From the NCBI GenBank assembly GCA_043228905.1, contig JBHGNT010000008.1, forward strand, positions 744,001 through 808,000: a stretch of 64,000 bases of DNA, read 5' to 3'. The position numbers and the translations under genes are program-made. The notes below the pieces were generated by a model. The model was not told the DNA's origin. It did not search any database and was given only the letters and a program-made list of their open reading frames with translations. Every line of letters begins with the position of its first letter. The first letter of the stretch is position 1. The stretch is from Azolla caroliniana. Lineage: Eukaryota; Polypodiophyta. Of the stretch, positions 47,478 through 59,200 are shown in pieces.

Positions 47478-47683
47478 AATGGTGCACTTGGTTGATGGAA
47501 GAGTACAATACATCAACGGGGCAATTCATTCATTTAGAATTTCTATTGATACTTATATAGAGAAAGTAGACTTCCATGTAATGAATCTTTGTACCACTAA
47601 TGTAATACTGGGTTATCCCTAGTTTTATAATAAAAACTCTTCTTTATCTATTGATTGGGTTCGTCATTCTATTTCCTTTGTAC
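47478..47683 (+). pseudogene. B' protease fragment
   Basis: Matches B around 14532-14735: VHLVDGRVQYINGAIHSF, then [18 protein letters not shown] followed by TAG. Ends where similarity to B stops, 11 bp before the solo LTR. Confidence 0.85.
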
Positions 47684-47694
47684 TATATGCAAAT

Positions 47695-48133
47695 TGTTGA
47701 GAGATCAAGCTCAACTTAGTTTAGTTAGTTAGTCAACCATGTAACTTCGTAGTTACCTTGATAGAATCTAGTTAAAAGTGTTGACTATAACACCTTAAAT
47801 AGGACCTTGTACTGAAGTGGAATATTCTAGATCCTCCACTCCCAAGTACATTTAATATAGAACTTACACCTTTGTACCTATATTATCCTCACACATGTGC
47901 ACCCTTGCACATGAGATCTATATATACCTCATTGTAGGTATTTTTGTATTTGATGATAATGATAATGCTAATTTAATATAGTTACTCATCCCCCATCTTG
48001 TGTTGTTCATAAGTGTATCTTCCTCTCTCTTTTCCTCTCACACACATACACACACATATCACTTAATCTTCCGCTTATTAACTTAATCACATAATTAGGT
48101 ACTAATTAACCCTTAATTACCTAATTATTAACA
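47695..48133 (+). mobile_element. Probable copia-like solo LTR
   Basis: 439 bp starting TGTTGAGAGATC and ending TTATTAACA, with matching TGTT/AACA ends, a TATATATAC promoter motif near 47920 and pyrimidine tracts downstream. Flanking pentamers CAAAT and TAAAT match at four of five positions. No second LTR or internal region found. Confidence 0.6.
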
Positions 48134-49141
48134 TAAATTGTAGTTTGATTTCTCCATCAATTTTGACTTATATACTATCAAAGATTGGACAAACTTCTAT
48201 TATCCATCCATCTCATCTTTCTACTATGCTTGATGATTCTTCCTTTAATATAGAATGTTTTTTTTATTTTTGCAGAAAGGCAGGCGGTGCATTGCATTGT
48301 TGGTGTAATCATTTGTTGTTTGAACAAATACTTCTGGCAGATCATCTAGCTAAGGTATTCTCGACGCTTGATTAGGTGTAAAACTCAATCTATTTTTCTT
48401 CTTTTTCCTACCGCATTTGTAAATGTGCGACCATACATAATTACGTCTAAGAAAAATGTTGACCTCGTAACTTATAGATGTAATATTTAACCAACATTAC
48501 ATTTAATCAATGGAATCTGACACACAAAAGATTAATCTAGGGTCAACTGAAATGCAGCAATGCTTCTCCATTATGTTAAGAAATTTCATTCATCTAGTGT
48601 CTTTCACAATAGCTTACAATACACGTCCAATTGTTTGACTTCATTATTATAAGACATATTGCAACTTCTTCTAGCTTGAGGCCTCTAGAGTGGTTTAATT
48701 CTTCATCTTCTTGTAAGTCAGTAGGTGATTCTTCAAAGTAGAAATGTTTGCATCGTAGTCATAGAATACTTAACAAAAAAAAGCAAATGATCAGAATAAA
48801 GTAGTTTTTGTGAACCACATACATGCCAGAGATATGCTTGACTCTTGTGTTCAAGACAACCATATTTGACCAATTGCTAATTTGGTTGCACATACTCTTT
48901 TCAGAGAATCTACTTTATTGAGAAATTATTATATATCATTTCTAATCATGAATTTTAAAGACTTTTCCTAAAATGTGAGAACTAGGCTAAAAAATGAAAA
49001 GGTTGTTTATAAAAATATTTAAAAAATAATTAACTTTCAGCCCTAAACCATCAAATCATTTAAACCGAACCGTTAAATTGTTAAGCCATTGTTTCACGGT
49101 TTGATTCGTTTCAAACCGAACTGTTGCCTATTATAATGTGC
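48134..49141. other. Unassigned AT-rich DNA
   Basis: No supported feature. A short frame near 48300 (EQILLADHLAKVFS) faintly resembles the end of copia RNase H but is too weak to call. Confidence 0.5.
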
Positions 49142-50215
49142 AGGCAGATTAGAAAGATTGGGTGTATCATATGGATATGCTAGAATTTTGTTATAATTCC
49201 TCTAAACATTCTGCCACGAGTTTTTTTCCTTTTGAACTAGCCATAGGGAAGCACGTTCTTACACCATTGTCTTTGGTCTCTCGTGCAATTCGAGATAAAA
49301 TTAAAGAGCTTGATGTTGACCTTTTTCTTGCAAATTGGCAAGGAACAATGTGGGGTGCACAACAAGGATTACAACAATCAAAGGAACGAATGGTTCAACC
49401 AACCACCATAAAACATCAACACATCGAATTTTTCAAAGGCGATTTGGTCCTGGTTAGTGCTGCTCATTGGCCATTACAGGGATGACTCTCACACAAATTA
49501 ACCATCGTATGTGCATGCCATATGAAGTACTACAAAGTTTTAATGGATTTACTTACAAGCTGAAATTACCTTGTTCCATCACGATGCATGATATGTTTGT
49601 TTTATGTAAGTTTGCTTGAAGATTTTAGGCAGATAAACATTGGAGTCAGAAGAGTAATCTATGTGAGGAAGTTGAAGAACCTGAAGCAATCTTAAAAGAA
49701 GTGTGCAATGGAGATAGGAATTTCTTGATTAAGTGGAAAGGGTGACCACTTTCAGAAGCCACATGGATCTCTGAAGAAAGTTTGTTTCCTTCGGATCCTG
49801 CATTTTTGTTCGGGTACCATAGCTATAATTAATGGTACAATGGCAAGGACTTAGACACTTCCTGTTGTATCGGTATGATAAGAACACTTTTGGCCATTGT
49901 TCTTCTTTCTCATTATGTTTTCAGATTTAGCGAGTTATGTCATTGTATTAGTGTTTCAGTTTCAAGGACGAAATTCTTCACCTCAAGGGAGAGCATTATG
50001 GAGTAGAGTCAAGATTAGAGAAATTAAGGGAAGAATTGTTGGGAGTAGCTAGATGGTTATGTATTTAAGTCGCTTGTGTGCACAAAGAAGAGAGAGGCCA
50101 TTTTCTGGAAATTAGGGGAATGCCCCCCCCCCCCCCCCCCCCCCATGTAATACTTCTTCTTTAATATCAAAATATACCCTTTTCTCTTATTCTCTTGAAT
50201 ACCCCCCTCCACAAT
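49142..50215 (+). pseudogene. Remnant of another chromovirus: integrase end, chromodomain, LTR start
   Basis: The integrase C-terminal core (MLEFCYNSSKHSATSFFPFE) and basic tail (EFFKGDLVLVSAAHWPLQG) are followed by stops. A chromodomain (EPEAILKEVCNGDRNFLIKW, then ATWISEESL) and a typical TTCAAGGACGAAATTCTTCACCTCAAGGGAGAG tail lie near 49660-49993. The following 200 bp look like the start of a decayed 3' LTR. It is a different family from B (distinct residues throughout). Confidence 0.8.
50123..50144. repeat. 22-base C homopolymer
   Basis: Uninterrupted run of 22 C within the LTR remnant, 280 bp upstream of MDP1. Homopolymer length in the assembly may be inexact. Confidence 0.85.
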
Positions 50216-50261
50216 TTCCTTCTTCCTTTATTGTTTTTGTAATACATATGTATAAGTAATA

Positions 50262-50322
50262 ATGTATGTATGTATGTATGTATGTATGTATGTATGTATG
50301 TATAATGTATGTATGTATGTAT
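50262..50322. repeat. TGTA microsatellite upstream of MDP1
   Basis: Two runs of TGTA units separated by TATAATG, about 100 bp before the start codon. Confidence 0.9.
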
Positions 50323-50424
50323 ATCATCGTATCGGAAATCATATGGTGAAGATGCCATGCCCTCCTCTCTCTCTTACTTCTTTCTTCTCCTGCAAGCCAA
50401 AGTCAGAGGCAGACACACGGGAAG

Positions 50425-53022
50425 ATGTCGTCTTCTCGTGATGGTGATGAATGTCTGCAAGTGACCACCAAAGCTCTACGCCTTCTCGACGCTGCTGCCT
50501 TCCTCCCCCGCCTCGTTGTCTTTGATCTCGATTACACGCTGTGGCCCTTCTACTGGTAAGTCAAAGTACTATTTGTTCGAGATAAATAGATGGATAGATA
50601 GATAGATAGGGATGTTGTTGATTTTTGGACATCCCGTGGTGAGCTATCATGATCCATGCGACCAGAAATCATTACATACTACTCTTTTGGGTCGTGTAGG
50701 TAGAGGTTTTTGAAATGATAAAAATGAAAAGTAGATGGAAAAGCTTAAATGAAAAACTAAGCTAGTTTCTTAATCAAGTTTCTATTTTCAATGTCTGTGA
50801 CTGTGTGCGCATCACTGTAATGGCACCTCTTGCTTACTTAAGCATTGGTTTCCGGATTTGAGTTCGGACATCTGCCAGCCAGCCTCAGTAATTTCTCAGT
50901 GGTTAATATATTCTCCCCCATCCCAACCAGAGGTATGGCTGAGCGGCTTAAGGCATTGGTTTGCTAAATCAACATACCATCTTGTGGCTGAAATAGTACT
51001 CAAACTTTGATCTATGCATAGTTGTTCTCCATGGCATTGTAGGGATTCCAATCTGGACAAGTAAAACATGCGTTCATGTTCTCACGTGCACATGTTCTTC
51101 AATTGCGCCATTTGCAAACCATGTTTTGGGTGTTGTATTGAGGTTAATGAAATAATTTACTTTTTGTGATTTTTCTGATCTACAATGTAACAATATAGTG
51201 GTTGTGTCTTACGCTGATTTTCCTCCATGACTACACACTGATAAACAAGTTAATTAATAATGTTGTGTTAATTGATCAGAAACCTCTATGTCCAAATCTC
51301 TCTTCTTGTATTTTTAACTTTTTACTAAGTTGATTTTCAGTAGCACTGCCTATACATTTATCCATACAAGATCCCAACACAATCATGCAATAGTTGGTGA
51401 GCTCATTTTTTATTCCCTCCTTTGTATAGTGTCTTAATCCAATTATCTTGCCAACCTTAAGAAAAACTTTGTTTTATTGTTTGGTAACTGTGATGGTTTT
51501 GGAAACTCATGTGTGGATGGTATGGAGATGATAAAGAGACAAATCTCCCTTTTGTGAGTGGTGTAAATCAATAGGACAGTGTGTGGTAGAAACTTTCAAA
51601 TTAAAGAGGAGAATTCAATTCCCTTTTTTTCTGTCAGTGAATGTCATTCCAGGAATGATAACCCTCGCCTGTATAAGGAAGCTAAGGGCATCTTGAATGC
51701 TCTAAAAGAGAAGGAAGTGAAAATGGCTGTTGCATCAAGAACTCCCACTCCAGATATTGCAAGGGTGTTCCTTAATAAGCTTGCCCTCACTCCTTTCTTT
51801 CTTCACATGGTGAGTTTTCAAAACATTGTTATTGATGGAATCTATTTCTGTATTTGGCATCCTTCAGTACAAAGACAAAATGCTGTATGAATTAGTAAAC
51901 ATCATTTTGAAGGTTATGTGAGTTCATGTTGACCCACACAAGAGTAGAGAAAATGAAGTGGATATATATTATTATGAGCTCATCAAAAAGTGTGTTTATA
52001 AGCATCCTTCCTTTAATAGTGTTATATGAGAGCATGATGAGTCACTAAATGGAAGGTCAAGAGTTGAGGAAAATTAAGTGGATGCATATGAATATAAATT
52101 CATGTAAAAGAGTTTATGAACATCCTTTATTTAACTAGTATTATATGAGATTATGCCGACTCACTGAATGGAAGGTCAAATGTAAAAGGAATTGAGTGGT
52201 GCTAAAATGCTGTTGAACAAGTGGGTACATATTAATATAAATTGACTAGAGAGTGTTTCTAAGTATCCTTCACTTGCAAACTAATTACCAGAGTCCCACG
52301 AAATCTATTCAATTCCTGTTTCAAGTAGGCCAACTCACAAAATGGAAGCTGAAGAGTAGAGGGAATTGAGTGGGGCGGGACTAAAATGCTCTTGTACAAG
52401 TGGATATATATTAATATAAATTCACCTAGCAGAGTTTTTCTAAGTATCCTTCATTTGCAAACTAATTACCAGATTCCCACTGAATATATCCAATCCCTTT
52501 TTCAAATAGGGGTAAACCCTAAACCCTTTTATTTTGCTTGATGCAGGAGATATTTCCTAGTTGGACACACAAGACAGAACACTTTAGGAATATTCAACAA
52601 AAGACAAACATACCTTTCAATTCCATGCTTTTCTTCGATGATGAGCTTCGGAATATAGATTCGGTATGCTAACTGTATCCTAAATGCTTGAATATTCCAG
52701 CTTATTTTGGAAGCTTATTGCAAACCCTTTTTCTAATTAGAAATCATCAGGGTATTTTCTAATTATAAAAATAACTAGACATTTTTATTGTGTCTTTTCG
52801 CTTTTTACCATACATTATTAACTCATTATTCATCAATATATTTTCAAGTAAGATATTGACATTGTGCTATGCATGTAATGTTTTGTGGACATAATTGATC
52901 AGGTTTCTCGAATGGGTGTAACCAGCATTCTTGTAGATGAGGGTGTTACTATCCAAGCATTGAAGGAAGGTTTAATAAATTACGCAAAAAAAACTGAAAA
53001 TCCTACATCAACTTTCTCCTGA
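50425..53022 (+). CDS. MDP1: Magnesium-dependent phosphatase 1 (HAD superfamily)
   Basis: Four exons: 50425-50555, 51638-51809, 52547-52663 and 52903-53022 (TGA). All GT-AG, phase-consistent, 179 residues, the normal size of plant MDP-1. A codon split across intron 1 (TG|T) gives the family sequence WPFYCECHSRNDNPRLY. Motif I is VVFDLDYTLW with nucleophile Asp34 and acid/base Asp36. Motif II is the Ser in AVASRTPTPD. Motif III Lys is in PSWTHKTEHF. Motif IV is MLFFDDELRNID. MDP-1 dephosphorylates protein tyrosine or sugar phosphates in studied homologues; the physiological plant substrate is not established. Expected cytosolic. Introns hold a mitochondrial tRNA-like fragment and a four-unit tandem array. 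The proximal promoter appears built from a retroelement remnant. Confidence 0.94.
50930..50978 (+). pseudogene. 5' half of a mitochondrial-type trnS(GCU) in MDP1 intron 1
   Basis: GAGGTATGGCTGAGCGGCTT, AAGGCATTGGTTTGCTAAAT, CAACATACC follows the D arm, anticodon arm (loop with GCT) and variable-arm start of plant mitochondrial Ser(GCU) tRNA as I remember it. Similarity ends before the T arm. Probably a fragment of mitochondrial DNA transferred to the nucleus. Confidence 0.55.
51924..52510. repeat. Four degenerate tandem units in MDP1 intron 2
   Basis: Units starting near 51930, 52036, 52160 and 52331, each with GACTCACT-AATGGAAG, GGAATTGAGTGG and ATATAAATT-AC...AGAGTTT. The last two are longer (about 170 bp) and most alike (CTTGCAAACTAATTACCAGA shared). 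Confidence 0.75.
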
Positions 53023-53940
53023 CTTACAAACATTAAATTGCTCATTCGACAAATGAACATTAAAGGATAATTTAATATATTGTATCAATAATTGGTTTTG
53101 TTGTATTCTAATAGATATGCCCATTGGTGACAAATTCATCTCATACACCTGCATTATGCAATTTATTATTTTTATGAATAAATTATTTGGTTCTCAAATG
53201 CAAATTTGCCATTGTCCTGTTACAAGAGACTTGATAAGAGAACATGTCACATGAGCATGCAGTAGATATGCATGTTTTTGTGTGCATTTAACTGACTCCA
53301 AAATATTCAATATATAGATGTGGTGACACAATTTCCATAGATATGTGTGCTATGAAACTTATCTTTCATCTGGTAAATTTTTCAGCTGTCAAGTGCAACT
53401 TCGTTATCGTCCTCTTATAAGAAACTTGATAAGAGGACATGTCACATGAGCATGCAGCATGATATGAATCTTTTTTGGGTGCATATAATTGATTGTGAAA
53501 TATACACAATATATTGCATTCTTTTGTATACTTTGGTATATGCAATTTGAATCAATTCTTTTCTAGTTCTGGCAGTTCTTGCTTGATGTCATTAATTTAG
53601 TCATGAGGCCTGCTTATATATGATACATACATTTTCATAAGGATGTAGAAATCATTTGTAGTAGGTCCATTTCATTTGCTTTATAGAAACTGCGCCAAAC
53701 TCCAGAATCTACTACCTTGTGTTGAGTAAAGGGATGCTTATCCTCTCATATTCTAATTTAAACTGGAGTATTAGGGAACCTTAAATTGACGATATTGTGC
53801 ATCCTACCTATGCAGACCCAACCTTGACAGTAAAGCATGGGCATTAGGAATGATTATAATCATTACTGAGATCGAACATGATTCCTCAATTTTCCCCTTT
53901 CTTCAAAAAGGTCAGAACTGGAGAAGCGTGGGACATTGCG

Positions 53941-54172
53941 GGCACCCACTTCATCCTGTTCCTAGGTCCTACCATACAATTTGGATTATATTTTGGACGC
54001 AGATTTGTATATGTGACCATTTTTGCCATAGTCCATCTGCAGGAGTCAGTCCTGGCGGCACCCACTTCATCCTGTTCCTAGGTCCTACCATACAATTTGG
54101 ATTATATTTTGGACGCAGATTTGTATATGTGACCATTTTTGCCATAGTCCATCGGCAGGAGTCAGTCCTGGG
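53941..54172. repeat. Tandem duplication, period 116 bp
   Basis: GGCACCCACTTCATCCTG at 53941 and again at 54057. The copies differ by about one base by eye (CATCTGCAGG versus CATCGGCAGG), so the duplication is recent. Confidence 0.93.
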
Positions 54173-55079
54173 AACCAGGCCCTGTTGTCAGCGTTAATAT
54201 GCTGCTTATGCGTGAAACCCATAGTCATAATGTTCTAGATGAATAATATCCAGTGTTCTTCCCTGATTATTTTGTGACCAGCTCCCAAGTTCCAATCTAC
54301 AGTCGAGTCACCGTTTTTGACAGCCAAAATTAGTTGCTACTGGATTCGCCCAAACTACTGATACATAACACATTCTTTAATTGGGTCTAGGCCACTGCTG
54401 TAAACTCCCTACAGCTTCCATTAATCTAGTGGATATTACTCTATTATATCCTCGCAGAGACTAATTTTATGTCATAGGTGTATTGATTACGTTGAATACT
54501 TGCAAATCATGCATAGTTGCAAATTAACATGATTGGAAACATAAAGTTGTGTCAGGATGCAGTGGTCAAAAGTCATATCATGGGATGGAGGAGCATTTAG
54601 CATTTTAAGGAAGAAAGAAATCAACTTGTCATGTACAATGAAGTCTAGTGATAGTGATAGTGATGAGTCATGACTGCAGATTTTGCAGCCTCTGAAGATA
54701 TACTTGCATGTGCTTCCATTTCACAGTACAACGTTGCAAAATATGTTTCAACAATTTTAATCAACCACTTATGCATTCCAAATTTAAATGATTTTGGTAA
54801 ATATGTAAGTGTGACTAGAGCTGAAGCTATTTGAGCAGCGTTGAAACAGGGATGGAATGGGGGTTTCCCCAAATCCTTGCAAACAACCAAAATTCTCAAA
54901 TGTTTACTTTTGGAATTAATCTATACTTCATCATCACTAGTTGTAACTTGTAATCTCAGATTTATACATTTTATTTGAAAAATATGGGTGAGTTTCTGCT
55001 TGTAACTTTAATAACTAAGAACCATCCTTTCAAGCACGAACCAGTCGCCAGTACTTGATTTGCTATTTTGTTTGACGAT

Positions 55080-55406
55080 CAGCCACCTGCATATACCTAG
55101 TAGTAAATCTTAAACCTCTAGTGGAGAAAAGTCTTTATAAATCAATTTGTTATTGCTTATGATAATAGGCTTATGATAATGGGCAGGCTGAATATACCTA
55201 GCAGTCAACCTTCTATCTCTGGTAGAAGTCTTTACAGATCTATTTTGGATTTTTATCACCATTAATCTTCACGCTCTAGTGCACAAAAGGTTTCAATTTT
55301 TAATTTTAGTTCGTTATCATGTATGATAGTCAGCAGGTTGAAAACACCTATTAGGTATAATTCTTCAACTCAAAGCGCACAAAGTTCTTATAAATTAATT
55401 TGATGA
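55080..55406. repeat. Three degenerate tandem units
   Basis: ATATACCTAG(T/C)AGT at about 55091 and 55192 and ACACCTATTAGGTATA at about 55343 each lead into an AAGT-CTTATAAAT-AATTT type end. Confidence 0.55.
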
Positions 55407-55620
55407 GCTTATTTGCCTATTTGATTAGCACACGTGACCAGTCATTTCTGATATAAGGACATGCAAAGCGCTGCAATAACATAATTATACGATGCCTGTC
55501 TGGCAAGTACACGTGACTTTTAATTAAAACAGAATGGTCGTGATAATTGAATTTTTCATAAGAATTACCAAGATTTCAGTTTTTGCCAATTACCTATACC
55601 AAGTCAATTTACAGACCTCG
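55407..55620. repeat. Dispersed repeat, copy 2
   Basis: Direct copy of 41698-41935 with shared GATATAAGGACATGCAA, TTAATTAAA and CAGTTTTTGCCAATTACC blocks. Right of it the sequence continues without element B'. Confidence 0.75.
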
Positions 55621-56222
55621 ACGCAAGTAACCAATTACATAGTAAAGTCAGAGCTTAAAGAGTTGAATCAACATGACCCACCCTACAGAAGCCCTCTTTT
55701 TTCTACATACAATAATAGAGCTTTGGTTTGTACCCAATTTAAAAGTTGCTAGGTCTTGAGTAAAAAATGGATTTAAAAGTAATTATGTAATGCATGGTGT
55801 CATTACAAGTTATATGAAAACTTTCCCTTGCCCAAATGTGAATTATGAGAAGGGAGCTTGTCTTCAAAGCTTTCTTTACCGGTTAATATTTCTGTCCTTT
55901 TTATTAAAAGAATCGGCATCCTATCATCATTTTACAAAAGAATGCACTGGCTACAGCATTAAATGCTTGCAGCAGCCAAATTTGGTGATTTTATTCAAAG
56001 CAATTGCATTCCTGATACGTTGGGTTCAATTCACATCTTCTGAAATGAATTGTTCAGTGTAAGTGGAGCAGCTCATTGCAAGTTAACAGCATGCCTTCCA
56101 TAAGACAAGACCTGAAACAACAGATTAAAATCAAGCATTAAAAAAAAATTAACGAAATACCTGTCACTACCACATGATTTAACACAATTTGCTATGACTA
56201 TATATTACCTGAGATGGAGAAT

Positions 56223-59200
56223 TTATTTGAAGATCCGCAGTAGTCCAAGACCAAGTGCCATCACTGACACAATAGTTCCTGCAGTAAGAATTGAAAAAAT
56301 GATTAAAAATACTGGATATGGCCTTCTGAAATTCTTGTTCGACAAACCTTATTGCCAATTATTTGGCATACTCTTTAACTACTGAAACCACAGAAACAAA
56401 ACGCAATTCATGAAAATAATATTCTTTTTTTAATGATATTTTAAAAACCAATGAGAGAAACTTAACAGCTAACAGTGTATGATGACTCCATACTTGGTAG
56501 CATAATAAATGCATGACATGCGGGATTCCAATACTTTTCTGCCTACTGTAGTACCATGTTCTTCTCATAAATCTCCAAGGTCAACTCCAGGGTAATAGGT
56601 CCCTAGAAAACTTCAGAGTCTCATATTGCTACCCAATTAAGCTTCAGGTCCATGCAAAAACTGGTTTTCTTACCATTATAGCCAAGGGATTTGCATAACT
56701 AAGAATCATCTCCCAGTCTTGAAGATGACATGTCCATGATTAATACAATGTTGGAAAGTAGATCACAAGTTCCTAATTGATCCATTCCCTTAAGAAAATG
56801 ATTAGTGGGCTTATTAATAAATCTCCATATAACATAGGAATCTAGGTCACTGACATTTTATGTATGTATATGCCTTACGTTTCTATATTAAAACTTTTGA
56901 CCTGTTCAAATTTTCCTATTACAGAAGAATAGGATCAGCTTGCTCTGTTAAAAACGAATGTAAAAATGCACATGAAACTACAGAACTTGTCATGTCCTTA
57001 ATCACGATGAAGAAAGAAAAAACAACACATTGCAACGTATTTACATTGCATTAGTTTAGGGGTGAGGAATCTGGAAAACGGTACTTCGTAATTTTATAGC
57101 CAGAACTCACCTATACAATATTTGATAACCTCATACTTTGATGCTTCCAACTGTGTCTTGAGAGCATGGATTTCCTGTGGTGTACCATAGCTCAAAAATC
57201 TCAGATAAAAAAACAAACCAAACCATCAGAAGCACAAAATCCTGATATCAATTGTGACCTTGTTAAGCTTGTTGGTCAAATTGGAGGTGTCAGCACTTTG
57301 TTTTGCCAATTCCTCTCGCATTCTCCTAAAAATGAGCTAAAAAATTATCAGTTTAACATATTTAGTGATAAAACGAAAACAATTAACTTCATTTATTTAG
57401 TTTTACTAAAAAGCAATACCTTACCCACGTTCTAAATTCAGGTCTAAACGCTGGCCTGCTGAGATTTTGTCCATCTCATACCTAATGTAGTAAACATAAA
57501 CTAACAATTAATCAATAGAGAACCAAAACCCACGAAATTTGAGCTAGTAATAACCAAGGGAAAGCACCTCACTTCCGCCTTCAGTTTGTCGATGTCTACC
57601 TTTATCTTCTCAGCCTCACGTTGTATTGCAGAAACCTTTTTTTCCTGAATACACATGTATGCCATAGTTACTTCCTCCCTCTATGCCAAAGAGACCATTA
57701 GCCTGGCATGTCCAGCTCAATCTATATAAAGCATGTCCTTTTTCTTTTCAAAACACAGCAACTTACATTAGCTATATAAGAAAAGCACGACCTTTCCCAA
57801 CCATAATGATGATCTACAGTAAACGTGAACTCTTGATATATTCTAGAATGACTCCATTAGTCATTTACATAGGACAACTCCATGGGTAATAAAATGTTAG
57901 TGCACGTGACTTCAGATGGAAGTATCTTATATAAAGTTTTGATGGATTATAAATGATCTCCCCTCATAGCAGACAAGGTGCTAGGTTGACATTTTCGTAG
58001 AAGCATAATAAAGTTGGCTTTCAAATAAGAGAAATCAATCCCATTACTTAGTACACAGCTTTCGCACATGTGAGGAAATCACCAGACAAATGAGAAAGTT
58101 TTCGGTTAGAGAGAGCAACTGAGTGTCACTTTTAAGATCTCAAATGTGCATTCTAAGGTCGTACACAATCTTCTGTGGAAAGGAATCTTCTTTAATAAAT
58201 CAGTCACAGAGATTATGCAATTTTGTTGTTAGATAAGCAAAATCAGTGGAATCACCCTGAAAGTGTACGATTCAGCTGAGGCTACACCATGCCAATAGTA
58301 GTTGGCAACCATCAGAAGGTGATATATGCTTCTATAATTGCAAAAGTAATGTATCACTATTCCTTGGCAATCAATATTGTGAGGATAGATTAGAGAATGT
58401 AATCTATTGAAAAACCGGCAGCAACCAAAGTATCTTCCCACTTTCATCATTAGTTGATAATGGATGTGGTAAGTGCTGTGTGAAAAATTTTAACCAAGTT
58501 AAGTAATACCTCAGAGCTTTCCACTTCTGTCTTCAGCTTCAACAAGGCAGCTTCTTGTAGCATGTCACTCTGTTAGAGAAACCAAAAGGAATAAAAGCTT
58601 CAGAAAACAACTGAAAACAAATATTTCAAATATGACAGCGTCAAAGGAAATATGAGAAAAATAATAAAGAATTGTCTACATGACAGTATCCTGATTTATC
58701 TGAAGAGTTACAAGCCGCATTGTTTCAGAGTTACGATACCTTTTGTAAATCGGACTTAGAAACAAAAGAATGTCCAACGCTATCCAAGCAATCATTGAGC
58801 ACGTCAGTGATGACTGCAGTGATGGCCTCAGCTTGGTTTGCAGTAAATCCGTGTGACTCTAGCTTTCTTACCTAATCCAAACACAGAACACATGCTTTGC
58901 TATAAGCCCTACACATAGACATATGTATACATGCAGACAATCGCATGTATGTGAGGGTGTGTGTGCTTAGGAAAGAGAAGGGGAAGAAACATACCAGAGC
59001 TAGAGTATCTACAAAGACAACATTTTTTGCTTCGTTAGGGGCAAGCTGCGAGGAGAAACACCTTGTCAATGCGAAATGTGTAGAGGAAGAAGCGATGGAT
59101 GATGAAGTGGTACATCGAGATCTGCTAGGCAAGAGTTTAGGATCCTGCGCAGCAGCCGATGCCGCAAGGAAGGAGAAGTGAGGGATGGGATCTGAGGAAT

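Larger units (their letters stand above)
41936..47683 (+). mobile_element. Truncated chromovirus B' (relative of B), interrupted by C
   Basis: Colinear with B from its 5' LTR through leader and gag (to the equivalent of B 13769), then from protease (equivalent of B 14532) to the equivalent of B about 14735, where similarity ends at TTTGTACT (47683). Element C sits between the two parts in place of about 762 bp of B-equivalent sequence. No 3' LTR or RT remains. LTR and leader differ from B at roughly one base in ten, so B' is clearly older. Confidence 0.9.
53023..56222. other. Region between convergent MDP1 and FMP32-type genes
   Basis: Both 3' UTRs and spacer with no supported gene. Holds a 195-bp degenerate tandem pair (about 53226 and 53421, GA(G/A)ACTTGATAAGAG-ACATGTCACATGAGCA), a 116-bp tandem duplication (53941-54172), degenerate repeats at 55080-55406, and dispersed repeat copy 2. 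Confidence 0.6.

Noticed and set aside
48145-48375. Copia RNase H tail in the frame ending EQILLADHLAKVFS
   Set aside because: Resemblance is a handful of residues and nothing copia-like adjoins it.
50262-50322. CRISPR-like or regulatory direct-repeat array
   Set aside because: Simple TGTA microsatellite. No spacer-repeat structure anywhere in the window.
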